Shown here: positions 1 to 7,385 of the stretch, one piece after another
Layout of the letters: the number at the start of each line of letters is the position of its first letter
Numbering within the stretch: the first letter of the stretch is position 1
Assembly (NCBI GenBank): GCA_034422355.1
Contig: DAOUJS010000008.1
Location: 1 to 64,000, forward strand
Reading direction: 5' to 3'
DNA length: 64,000 nt
DNA from: CATOSP01 sp034422355
Lineage (GTDB): Bacteria; Chloroflexota; Dehalococcoidia; Lucifugimonadales; UBA3495
Program-made: the position numbers and the translations under genes
Notes under the pieces: generated by a model
The model's input: the letters and a program-made list of their open reading frames with translations, nothing else
Databases searched by the model: none
What the model was told of the DNA's origin: nothing

Positions 1-98
1 GCAAAATGGTCTTGGCCTCCCTCTTTGGGACCTGGCGGGCCAAGGGCCTGAACCCCTTCCTGGAATGCCGCCAGTTGCTCATTTCCCCTCAACCCTGA
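1..98 (+). mobile_element. Transposase, C-terminal fragment (cut by window start)
   Basis: Reading from base 3 in frame, 31 codons run to a TGA at 96-98. The peptide contains SLFGTWRAKGLNPFLECRQ, which resembles the C-terminal tail of IS66-type transposases (FGTWR..GLNP..). The 5' part lies outside the window, so it cannot be said whether the element is intact. No terminal inverted repeat was identified in the next 230 bases. The family call rests on the short tail only. Confidence 0.55.
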
Positions 99-183
99 AC
101 AGTTACGTTTGGCCATCAGACGTTGGCCGTGTGGAGGAAGGAGAGAAGAGCACAGGCACTGGCGCATTGGGGTTCGTAATGGA

Positions 184-210
184 TACAATTGTACATATAC
201 ATTCGTATAT
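184..210. promoter_or_regulatory. AT-rich inverted repeats upstream of the ABM-like gene
   Basis: Bases 184-193 form a perfect 10-base palindrome (TACAATTGTA). Bases 195-210 form ATATAC-ATTC-GTATAT. This AT-rich patch stands out in a GC-rich spacer and lies about 120 bases before the gene at 331. It could be a promoter/operator or an edge of the upstream insertion element. The rest of 99-330 shows nothing else recognisable. Confidence 0.3.
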
Positions 211-330
211 ATAATCACACCGGGCGCGGCGCTGGACTGGTCATCACGCAAGGGACGAAGTTCTCAGGCGGGACCGAAACCTCCGCCGTAGAGGGTCCGC
301 ATTGCGGCGAGGTGTTTGGGAGGAGTTGCT

Positions 331-987
331 ATGTATGTTCGCATGTCCTGGGGCACCATCCGGTCCGGGTACTGGGACGAGTACCGCAAGTATTACAATG
401 AACGGGTTGCGCCATCGACTACCGGCCCGACCGGCTCAGTCCGGGGGCTGCGCCAGCGCCAGCTTTTGCGCAGCACCGAGAACACCGACGAAGGGGTTTC
501 CCTGAGCCTTTGGGAGTCCCAGGAAAGCATGACCGCCTACGAGCGGAGCGAAGCTCGCAAGAACCTGCTCCAGGAGGCGGACCACCTCCATCACCCGTGG
601 GCATACACCCGTGGTGAGTACTGGGTGAAGCACTTCGAGACCATCTCTTCGACCCAGTTCGGCTCAGGGTCCAGTGATACCCAAGGGCCAACGTTCGTGC
701 GGATGGTGTGGGGGAAGCTGCTTCCCGGCGCCTGGGACCGGTACGAGGGGCACTACCATGAAAACCTGGTGGCCGCATCCGGCTCTATCAATGGCCTGCG
801 GGAGCGTCAGCTTCTCCGAAGCATGGAAGACCCCGACGAAGGCATCTCGGTCAGCATCTGGGACTCGCTGGAAAACATGCGCACCTATGAGATGGGCGAG
901 GTCCGGCAGTCTATGGCCAGGGAAGTGGAGCAGCTTTACCGGGGGGAGTACTGGGTCCGCCACTTCGAGGTGACGGACACTCATTAG
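331..987 (+). CDS. Tandem antibiotic-biosynthesis-monooxygenase (ABM)-like protein
   Basis: The 218-residue protein is made of two similar halves. Each has an FVRM-W start, then GLR-RQLLRS, DEG-S-S-W and RGEYWV-HFE, so it looks like an internal duplication of a ferredoxin-like (dimeric alpha-beta barrel, ABM/EthD-type) domain. The start at 331 is chosen because GGGAGGAG lies at 318-325, six bases before the ATG. Earlier in-frame starts would sit on top of the ribosome site. Family proteins are small cofactor-poor oxygenases or sensors; substrate unknown. Confidence 0.7.
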   Translation: MYVRMSWGTIRSGYWDEYRKYYNERVAPSTTGPTGSVRGLRQRQLLRSTENTDEGVSLSLWESQESMTAYERSEARKNLLQEADHLHHPWAYTRGEYWVKHFETISSTQFGSGSSDTQGPTFVRMVWGKLLPGAWDRYEGHYHENLVAASGSINGLRERQLLRSMEDPDEGISVSIWDSLENMRTYEMGEVRQSMAREVEQLYRGEYWVRHFEVTDTH

Positions 988-1048
988 CTGCACAGGAGAA
1001 CCCGGCCGACTGGCCCGTGCCGCATCCGGTCAGGTGACTATACCCAAG

Positions 1049-1075
1049 GGCCCCGCTGGAATGCGCAGCGGGGCC
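1049..1075. terminator. Hairpin terminator between convergent genes
   Basis: GGCCCCGCTG at 1049-1058 pairs perfectly with CAGCGGGGCC at 1066-1075 around a 7-base loop. It lies between the stops of the ABM-like gene and the convergent GlcG-like gene, so it could serve both. The T tract is weak. Confidence 0.65.
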
Positions 1076-1104
1076 TCATTGTCCCGCCGCCGGGATTGGC
1101 AAGG

Positions 1105-1524
1105 CTAACGGCTGGCGCTGGCCCCGGACAGCTTGGCGATGCCGGCCCTGGCGCAGTCTTCATCCTCCTGGGCGGTGCCTCCGCTGCCGCCTACAGCCCC
1201 GACCAGTTCGCCATTCATGTAGATTGGCAGCGCGCCCTGGCCGGGAACGAACTCCCCGCGCTCGACTTCCATGACGGCTCTCATAATCGGCGTCGTCGAG
1301 CGTTCCGTCAGGTCGCCGCTGGCCTCTCCGAAGCAGGCCGATGCCCGCGCTTTGCCCCGGGAAACGTAGGGAGTCCTCCAGGGGGAGCCATCCATCTTGC
1401 ACATGGTTATCAGATCGCCGCGGGCATCCACTACTGAAAAGCTGAAGGCTTTACCCATCTCCAGCGCGGCGGCTTTTGCCCCGGCCAAAACGACTTCGGC
1501 TTGATCGAGAGTGATGTTGGGCAT
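1105..1524 (-). CDS. GlcG/HbpS-like heme-binding family protein
   Basis: The 139-residue protein matches the GlcG/HbpS (DUF336) fold. It starts with an N-terminal LDQAEVVLAGAKAAALEMG helix, followed by SVVDARGDL, a PIM-AV-EVERGEFVPGQGALPI segment and a GGSGG turn near the C terminus. Start 1524 (ATG) is preferred over an upstream TTG because AAGGAG lies about 10 bases ahead. Family members bind heme or are accessory proteins in glycolate-type and cobalamin/diol loci. The role here is not clear. Confidence 0.8.
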   Translation of the reverse strand: MPNITLDQAEVVLAGAKAAALEMGKAFSFSVVDARGDLITMCKMDGSPWRTPYVSRGKARASACFGEASGDLTERSTTPIMRAVMEVERGEFVPGQGALPIYMNGELVGAVGGSGGTAQEDEDCARAGIAKLSGASASR

Positions 1525-1645
1525 GTCGGTCAGTCTCCTTATCGGCAAGTTTCCATAACTCCGGGCAGTTGAGAGGGTTCCGATACCTGCGTTATTATAG
1601 CAGCCTCCATATTGAGGGACGGGTCCCCAACCATGTATGGGGACT

Positions 1646-1705
1646 GGGGACGGTTCTTATCTGCCACTCCCCGGTCGGCACGCTGGTATGGGACGACGTT
1701 CCCAG
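1646..1705 (+). repeat. 60-bp imperfect direct repeat, copy A
   Basis: This intergenic segment matches 19315-19374 at roughly 80% identity. Both copies share CTCCCCGG, GGCACG and GGTATGGG followed by CGAC-TTCCCAG. Each copy precedes a transport gene (MFS here, ABC permease there). It is likely a dispersed noncoding element or remnant. Confidence 0.6.
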
Positions 1706-1759
1706 CAGCGGTCTCAGAGGGTCCGCATCGCAGTGAACACAGGCCGCCAGGGGCGCACC

Positions 1760-3070
1760 ATGCAGCAAGAATCCAGGAAGGTATTCTACGGCTGGTACGT
1801 AGTCATAGGCTCTTCTCTGGTGTCCCTGGGAGTGGCCGGGACCCAGTTCTCCTTCGGCGCGTTCCTCACGCCGATGACCGAGGACTTTGGCTGGAGCCGG
1901 GCCACGCTGTCCCTCGCCTTCGGCATCACCTTCATGCTCTCCGGCCTCATGCGCCCCCTTGCAGGCTACCTCGCCGACCGCTACAGCCCCAGGATGGTGG
2001 CCCTGTCCGGTGTTGCGCTTCTGGGCCTGATGCTGCTCCTCCTTCCTTCCATCCAGAACCTCGCCCAGCTCTACATAGTCTTCTCTGTGATGAGCATCGG
2101 CCTCACCCTTGGTACGGGGCCAATCCTCACCAAGGTCATCAGCTCCTGGTTCTTCGCCCAGCGTGGCCTGACGTTGGGAATCATGTCCAGCGCGGGTTCC
2201 TTCGGGGCGCTGCTCCTGGTGCCCGCCGCTTCCATGTTCCTGGTGCTGTTCGACTGGCGGGAAGCCTACTACTTCCTCTCCGCCCTGCTCCTGGGCATAG
2301 TGCTGCCCTGCGGACTCCTGCTCATCAGGAACCGTCCCCAGGACGTGGGCATGGAGCCGTTGGGCGGCCCCAGCGACCTGCGCCGACGGAGGAGCGACCC
2401 CGAAGACACGGCCCAGGACCTATACGGCAGGGACGCCACCTTCCGGGACGCCCTGGTCTCCAACCTGTACTACCGGCTCACGTTCGGGTACTTCGTTTGA
2501 GGGTACTCGATGAGCTTCGTGAATGCTCACTTCGTTTCCTACGCCAGGGACCTCGGATACCAGCCGATGGCGGCAGCTGGCGCGTTCAGCCTCATCGGGG
2601 CTTCCGCTGTCATCGGCAGCCTCATATTGGGACATCTCTCCGACCAGCATGGTCGCAGAAAGATGCTCACGGCAACTTACAACCTCAGGATGATGGGGTT
2701 TGTGGTGGTCCTGCTCTCGATGGGCGTCCCCTTCCTGGGGATTCCACCCCTGGGATTCGCGGCCCTGTTGGCGGGTGTGATGCTGGTGGGACTCTCATGG
2801 AACGCCGTGGTCAGCATCACCGCCGCATACGCCTCCGACCGCTACGGCATTGCCCACCTGGGCACGATCTACGGCACTATGTTCGCCGTCATGCCCATTG
2901 GCAGCGGCCTCGGTTCCTTCCTCGGCGGCCTGTTCTACGACATCCGCGGCGTCTACGACGTGGCAATCTGGTCCAACATTGTCCTGCTATTCGCGGCGTC
3001 GGTGCTGGTCTTCTTCCGCGGCGAGCGTCGCACCCCGCCGCAGCGTCTGGCGGCGGAAGCGACCGCCTGA
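1760..3070 (+). CDS. MFS transporter with in-frame TGA; candidate selenoprotein
   Basis: A single frame from ATG 1760 to TGA 3070 gives 436 residues, the normal MFS length. It is interrupted only by TGA at 2498-2500 (codon 247). Both sides read as good MFS. N-terminal half: YGWYVV, GLMRPLAGYLADRYSPR and twelve-helix-type hydrophobicity. C-terminal half: GSLILGHLSDQHGRRK and a final PPQRLAAEA tail. The TGA falls in GYFV-stop-GYSMSF, where relatives in the monocarboxylate/oxalate-like MFS group typically have Cys (FFVCGF, from memory of the family). A hairpin TGAGC/GCTCA lies 10 bases downstream (2511-2529). Alternatives are a nonsense-mutated pseudogene or a sequencing error. The two other Sec genes in the window make Sec plausible. 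Confidence 0.6.
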
Positions 3071-3138
3071 ACCTCCCGTAACCCGCCCAGACCCTTCCAC
3101 TGAGTCCTGTGGATATTAGAGTTTGGTAACATGGTCTT

Positions 3139-3224
3139 GCCGGGGTAGCAGAAATGGCTAAACGTGGCGGAGCACAGCTCCGTGGGCTTAACCGCCCGTG
3201 CAGGTTCGAGTCCTGTCCCCGGCA
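3139..3224 (+). tRNA. Class II tRNA-like element with abnormal anticodon loop
   Basis: The 86-base element has a perfect 7-bp acceptor (GCCGGGG with CCCCGGC) and a normal T arm (GCAGG-TTCGAGT-CCTGT). It also has a long variable hairpin (TGGGC/GCCCG) as in Leu/Ser tRNAs. The anticodon stem would be GCGGA/TCCGT, but the loop GCACAGC lacks U33 and would give anticodon ACA. The D arm is poor. No 3' CCA is encoded. It could be a degenerate Leu/Ser tRNA or a non-standard tRNA. It is not an obvious tRNA-Sec, having no UCA anticodon. Confidence 0.45.
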
Positions 3225-3236
3225 TCCGCAATGCCT

Positions 3237-3249
3237 TGAATGTCCACAC
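3237..3249 (+). repeat. TGAATGTCCACAC repeat, copy 1
   Basis: This 13-mer, in a longer context GCCT(T)GAATGTCCACAC-CYCTA, recurs at 61070-61082 (+) and 58744-58756 (-). Three copies of a 13-mer are not expected by chance in 64 kb. This copy sits just after the tRNA-like element and 20 bases before the LLM gene. Confidence 0.5.
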
Positions 3250-3268
3250 GCTCTAAGAGAGGAACCTG

Positions 3269-4210
3269 ATGCAGTACGGATTTTACCTGCCCAATCACGG
3301 CCCTACGGCGCAGCCCGGTCCCCTTGCCGAGATAGCCCGCAGGGGAGACGCCCTGGGGTTCCAGTACATGGTGGTGGGGGACCACATACTGGTGCTGCGC
3401 AATATAGAATCGCCCTATCCCTACACGGTGGGTGGCGACTTCCCCCCGGCGGGATCAGGCGAGTACTTCGAGCAGCTAACCCTCCTGACTTTTCTCGCCG
3501 GGATCACGAGCAACGTCCGCCTCGTCCCCAGCGTGATGATCGTGCCCTACCGGAACCCGCTGCTGGCAGCGAAAATCCTCGCCACACTGGACGTGCTTTC
3601 CCAGGGAAGGCTTACCCTGGGGGTGGGCGTAGGCTGGATGGAGGAGGAGTTCGTTGCGCTGGACGCGCCGCCCTTCGCCGAGCGGGGCGCTGTCACCAAC
3701 GAGTACCTACTTGCGTTCAAGGAGCTTTGGACCAGCGACAACCCCACCTTTGACGGCAAGTATTACCAGTTCTCGGACATCGCCTTCCTGCCCAAGCCGG
3801 TGCAGAAACCTCACCCGCCCATCTGGGTCGGCGGCCAGAGCCGTCCCGCGATCCGGCGCGCCGCCGAGTTGGGCAACGGCTGGCACCCCGTTGGGGCGAT
3901 TCCCGCCGCTCCGCTGGAACCCGAGGAACTGGCCCAGAACATGGTGACCCTCCGCCGCTTCGCCGAGCGTGCGGGGCGTGACCCGGGCGAGATCGACGTG
4001 GCGATGAAGGCCCCCCTGTACGATCCGGCGCTTTCATCCAGGGAGTCGCGCCGCCGTTTTTCCGGCGACCCGGAGCAGGTGGCCCACGACGTCCAGACCT
4101 ACGCTGACACCGGGGTGAGCCAGATCATCTTCGACATCCGCAGCGCCGACCTGAGCGAGACCACCGAGCGCATGGCCTGGTTCGCCGAGGAGATCATCGC
4201 CCGCACATAA
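3269..4210 (+). CDS. LLM class flavin/F420-dependent oxidoreductase
   Basis: This 313-residue luciferase-like monooxygenase has an N-terminal YGFYLPNHG strand, VGDHI, and LVPSVMIVPYRNPLLAAK followed by LDVLSQGRLTLGVGVGWMEEEF, the family's cofactor-binding core. PKPVQKPHPPIWVGGQSRPAIRRAAELGNGW follows. AGAGGA precedes the ATG. The family oxidises varied substrates with FMNH2 or F420; the substrate cannot be read from sequence. The nearby CMD and hydrolase genes on the same strand suggest one catabolic cluster. Confidence 0.85.
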   Translation: MQYGFYLPNHGPTAQPGPLAEIARRGDALGFQYMVVGDHILVLRNIESPYPYTVGGDFPPAGSGEYFEQLTLLTFLAGITSNVRLVPSVMIVPYRNPLLAAKILATLDVLSQGRLTLGVGVGWMEEEFVALDAPPFAERGAVTNEYLLAFKELWTSDNPTFDGKYYQFSDIAFLPKPVQKPHPPIWVGGQSRPAIRRAAELGNGWHPVGAIPAAPLEPEELAQNMVTLRRFAERAGRDPGEIDVAMKAPLYDPALSSRESRRRFSGDPEQVAHDVQTYADTGVSQIIFDIRSADLSETTERMAWFAEEIIART

Positions 4211-4291
4211 CTTCAACACAGCTCAAATGTCGCCCGTGGGAGCGGCCCTGTGTTTTTCGGCCTCCCAATCCCAATAATGCCCGGCGCATAG

Positions 4292-4297
4292 TATAAT
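4292..4297 (+). promoter_or_regulatory. Possible -10 element for the CMD gene
   Basis: A perfect TATAAT lies about 60 bases before the TTG start at 4356. No good -35 was found at the expected distance, so the call is weak. Confidence 0.35.
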
Positions 4298-4355
4298 CTT
4301 AGGCACGGTTTTCGCCGGAACAATCCTTATCAGTTCACAACCAGGAGGAAATATC

Positions 4356-5150
4356 TTGACCACCCTCAATGACAGATTCGAGCGGGGCCGGGAAATGCGC
4401 CGCACGATGGCAGCCGGCGATCCCACCCACTTCTCGGTGCCGGGTATCGACCAGTATGCCCCGGACCTGCGTCGGATAATAGACGAGTGCCTTTTCGGTT
4501 CCATCTGGACCCGCACACTTCTGCCACCCCATCAGCGCGCCATATGCACCATCTCTGCCCTCATGGCCATGGGGCAGCTTCCGCTGTTGCGTCGCCACAT
4601 AGAGCGCGGCCTCAACCTGGGGCTCAAACCCGACCAGGTGGTCGAGGTCTTCATCCAACTGACCTTCTATGTGGGCGTCCCCGAAGTGGAGACTGCCATT
4701 CGCATCACCCGGGAGATTTTTGAAGAACGGGGAATCGAGTTCACCCCGACCGTGGTCTATGACACGGATAGGCCGGTCGAGGAACTGCACGATCTCGGGC
4801 ATAGGGTCCGTGATGAGATCCTGGGGGAACCGGCGCTTCCGGTCCCTCCGGACTCGCCGGAGGAGGAGCTCGACAAGCTGATTATCGAGTACCACTGGGG
4901 CGCAATCAACACGCGGCCACACCTGAGTCCCAAGGAACGCGCCATGTGCGCTCTTTCGGCCATGAGTGTTCTCGGACAGTACGACCGGCAGCTCCGCAAC
5001 CGAATCCAGGGTGCGCTGGGCATCGGGATGACGCCCGACGAAATCATGGAAGTGTTCATCCAGATCATGCTCTACGGCGGGTTTTTCACCACCCGCTCCG
5101 CCATGCGGGTTGCCAGGTCGGTATTCGTGGAGCGAGGATTATCGGAATAG
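4356..5150 (+). CDS. Double carboxymuconolactone decarboxylase (CMD)-like protein
   Basis: 264 residues made of two CMD/AhpD-like helical domains. The first spans about residues 30-120 (LPPHQRAICTISALMAMGQ ... PDQVVEVFIQLTFYVGVP). The second spans about residues 165-264 (LSPKERAMCALSAMSVLGQ ... PDEIMEVFIQIMLYGGFF). The start is a TTG with AGGAGGAA five bases ahead. No CxxC AhpD redox pair is present, which argues for a decarboxylase or lactone-type role rather than peroxidase. The alpha/beta hydrolase gene begins 38 bases downstream, consistent with co-transcription and enol-lactone or ester degradation. Confidence 0.8.
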   Translation: MTTLNDRFERGREMRRTMAAGDPTHFSVPGIDQYAPDLRRIIDECLFGSIWTRTLLPPHQRAICTISALMAMGQLPLLRRHIERGLNLGLKPDQVVEVFIQLTFYVGVPEVETAIRITREIFEERGIEFTPTVVYDTDRPVEELHDLGHRVRDEILGEPALPVPPDSPEEELDKLIIEYHWGAINTRPHLSPKERAMCALSAMSVLGQYDRQLRNRIQGALGIGMTPDEIMEVFIQIMLYGGFFTTRSAMRVARSVFVERGLSE

Positions 5151-5188
5151 GGAATCTCATCACCCTGCAACGTAACGGGGAGACCAAT

Positions 5189-5992
5189 ATGAAAGCCCGA
5201 CTACCCGACGGCGCAGAGCTTTTCTACAAGGTTGACGACTTCACCGACCCCTGGACTGAACCGGAAACGGTGGTTCTCCACCATGGCATGGCCAAGAACC
5301 ACAAGATGTGGTTTGGATGGGTCCCCATCCTGGCCCGCCATTACCGAGTGGTGCGACTGGACATGCGTGGCATGGGCCAGTCCGACGTACCGGAGCCGGG
5401 CTACCCTTGGTCCCTGGACAACTTCGCCAACGACCTGCTCGGTTTCCTCGACGCCCTGGAGTTAGAGAAAGTCCACCTGGTCGGCGAGACCGTGGGCGGA
5501 TCCATCTCCATGCGGTTTGCCACCATGCACCAGGACAGGTTGCAATCCCTCGCCCTCTGCACCTCTCCCACCAGCTTCCTGGACCCGCACCACGAGGAAA
5601 GCGCGGAACTGATCGACCGGGAAGGGGTCCGGGCGTGGGTGGAAAGCACAATTACCCGGAGGCTCGACCCCCAGATCGTAGACCCTGCTTACATCCGTTG
5701 GTATGCTGACCAGATGGCGGCGACCCCGGCGCACGTGGTCAGTGGGTTCCAGCGCAGCGCCCCCGGAGGCGACCTGCGTCCTCTGCTCAAGGATGTCCGC
5801 ACCCCCGTGCTGGTCCTGGCTGCGGCCAGCCTGCGGGAAGAGGTCCTGGGAGATTTCCGCGGGGCGGCGGATCTGTTCCCCAACGGGCGGGCCGTTGTGT
5901 TCCCCGGCGTCTCGGGCTTCGTGCAGCATATCCTTCCTGCGCCCTGTGCCCGGGTCTGGCTCGATTTCGCCCGTAGCCTAGATAACGAATAG
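5189..5992 (+). CDS. Alpha/beta hydrolase
   Basis: 267 residues starting at ATG 5189 behind GGGGAGA. The open frame extends upstream into the CMD gene, but those codons are a shadow. Seen features are the LHHGMAKNHKMW oxyanion segment, YRVVRLDMRGMGQSD, and the nucleophile-elbow region LVGETVGG, where the usual GxSxG serine appears as Glu-Thr (G-E-T-V-G-G). A catalytic-type Asp lies in the DMRGMG segment. The nucleophile departure means it may be a non-serine variant or a lyase-like hydrolase. It follows the CMD gene as in 3-oxoadipate enol-lactonase type clusters. Confidence 0.8.
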   Translation: MKARLPDGAELFYKVDDFTDPWTEPETVVLHHGMAKNHKMWFGWVPILARHYRVVRLDMRGMGQSDVPEPGYPWSLDNFANDLLGFLDALELEKVHLVGETVGGSISMRFATMHQDRLQSLALCTSPTSFLDPHHEESAELIDREGVRAWVESTITRRLDPQIVDPAYIRWYADQMAATPAHVVSGFQRSAPGGDLRPLLKDVRTPVLVLAAASLREEVLGDFRGAADLFPNGRAVVFPGVSGFVQHILPAPCARVWLDFARSLDNE

Positions 5993-6010
5993 GAGTATCG
6001 CCCGGAACTA

Positions 6011-6622
6011 ATGCGTCTCCCCGATCAAATGCGGCACGTTACCTACCGGCTCACCCATAGCTTGCACCTGCCGCAACCGGACCACATAGTCGACCCGGAA
6101 TTCTCCCGCTCGCGCAGGCACTACCTTGCCCAGGCAGGGTTGGCCACCATCGCAATGCTGGCCGTCCTGCTGCTGACCGACTCTCTCTCCGACGCTGCCC
6201 TGGCTGCCGGGCTGGCTTCCAGCGTAATCATCCTGTTTATGCACCCCTCGAGCCGCGCCGCCACGCCTCGGGCCTTGGTCGGGGGGCACATGCTGGCGTT
6301 GGGGGTAGGCTCAGGGTTATCTCTGCTGTTCTTCTCCACCGACGGAGTCTCGGTCCTGGAACATATCACCCTGGTCGAAGAGGGAATGCCCATCATCGAA
6401 GGGGTCGGCCTGTTGCGGGTTTTGCCTCTGGCCGCCTCGGTGGGAATCCTTATAGTAATGATGGCGGTGACCGACACGGAACACCCTCCGGCAGCGGGCA
6501 CCGTTTTGGGCGTGGCTTCCAGGGCATGGGACCTGCATACTACCGCGGTAATCATCGGAGCCATAGTGCTGCTCGTGTGCATCAAGGTCGTGTTGCACCG
6601 CTACCTGCGCGATCTGGTATGA
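6011..6622 (+). CDS. HPP family integral membrane protein
   Basis: 203 residues with four predicted hydrophobic helices (about 40-56, 58-78, 95-112, 135-155 and a C-terminal helix). It carries the family signatures MHPSSRAATPRALVGGH and TDTEHPPAAGT, the latter holding the name-giving HPP tripeptide. Some HPP proteins are reported as nitrite transporters; the substrate here is not known. No strong ribosome site was found before ATG 6011, and ATG 6029 is an alternative. Confidence 0.8.
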   Translation: MRLPDQMRHVTYRLTHSLHLPQPDHIVDPEFSRSRRHYLAQAGLATIAMLAVLLLTDSLSDAALAAGLASSVIILFMHPSSRAATPRALVGGHMLALGVGSGLSLLFFSTDGVSVLEHITLVEEGMPIIEGVGLLRVLPLAASVGILIVMMAVTDTEHPPAAGTVLGVASRAWDLHTTAVIIGAIVLLVCIKVVLHRYLRDLV

Positions 6623-6793
6623 GTCTTTGCCGGTGGTCAGTTAGCGGCATCCAACCGGTCAAGATACGGTCCTTGGTACTGGCGCGGTAATCCTCCCATT
6701 GACGAAAACGCGGCCGCAACTGTAAGGTCAATAAGCAATAATTCCGCCACACGCCCAGCCTTGGCGCTTCATATCTCAGCAGGTGCAAACACC

Positions 6794-7345
6794 ATGACCA
6801 CGCCTCAAAACTCCGACAGCGACCGGTTAGAGCGCATTGAGCGCAATATGGGGAGAATCTCCGATGATGTAAAGAGAGTCTCCGACGATGTAAAGAGAAT
6901 CTCCGACGACCAAGCCGTGATGAAGGGTTGGCAGACCGAGTTGGTGGTCGAGCGGCGGGCCAGGGCCATCTTCCGGCGGCTGTGCGGCGGATACCTCCTG
7001 CGGATCTACCCCGACGGGGAATTGCAGCATTACATCGGCCATCATAGGCACGTCGGGGCTATGTCCGAGGAAGAGTTCATCCGAGCCGGTACGTCCGATT
7101 TCCTCCTGGAGGGCACCGATTCCCACGGAGCAGCGGTGATGTACGCGGTCGAGGTCTCCTACACCATCGGCGTTGACGACAGCGACCGCGCCATTGACAA
7201 GGCGGCATTGCTGACCAGGGCGCTGGGCCGTGAAGTCCGCCCGGCTGTGGTAGGGGAGACTGCCACTGCCCAGTTTGAAGCCGATGCTGCCAGTCGTAAT
7301 GTCGCATATACCTACGTCGGCAATGGACACGGCATAACTCGCTGA
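6794..7345 (+). CDS. Unknown protein with repeat coiled coil and nuclease-like C-terminal domain
   Basis: 183 residues. Residues about 10-45 are charged and coiled-coil-like, with a heptad unit encoded by a 21-base tandem repeat at 6854-6910 (RISDDVK, RVSDDVK, RISDD). The C-terminal part has DFLLEG ... YAVEVSY followed by DIDKAALL-type residues, reminiscent of PD-(D/E)XK-like domains that occur with coiled-coil repeats in Chloroflexota and cyanobacteria. Catalysis is not proven. The start at 6794 is chosen for GCAGGTG 10 bases ahead; an ATG at 6761 is less likely. Confidence 0.65.
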   Translation: MTTPQNSDSDRLERIERNMGRISDDVKRVSDDVKRISDDQAVMKGWQTELVVERRARAIFRRLCGGYLLRIYPDGELQHYIGHHRHVGAMSEEEFIRAGTSDFLLEGTDSHGAAVMYAVEVSYTIGVDDSDRAIDKAALLTRALGREVRPAVVGETATAQFEADAASRNVAYTYVGNGHGITR

Positions 7346-7385
7346 ACGCTCAAGATCTTCCAGTAACCTTTGCAGAGGGGACCAA

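Noticed and set aside
1612..3081. 489-codon plus-strand ORF through the MFS gene
   Set aside because: It runs across the TGA without a stop, but its sequence is Arg/Pro/His-rich with no membrane segments, while the other frame gives a good MFS on both sides. So it does not explain the locus.
3139..3224. tRNA-Sec (selC)
   Set aside because: Considered because Sec genes are nearby, but there is no UCA anticodon and the acceptor is 7 bp rather than 8.
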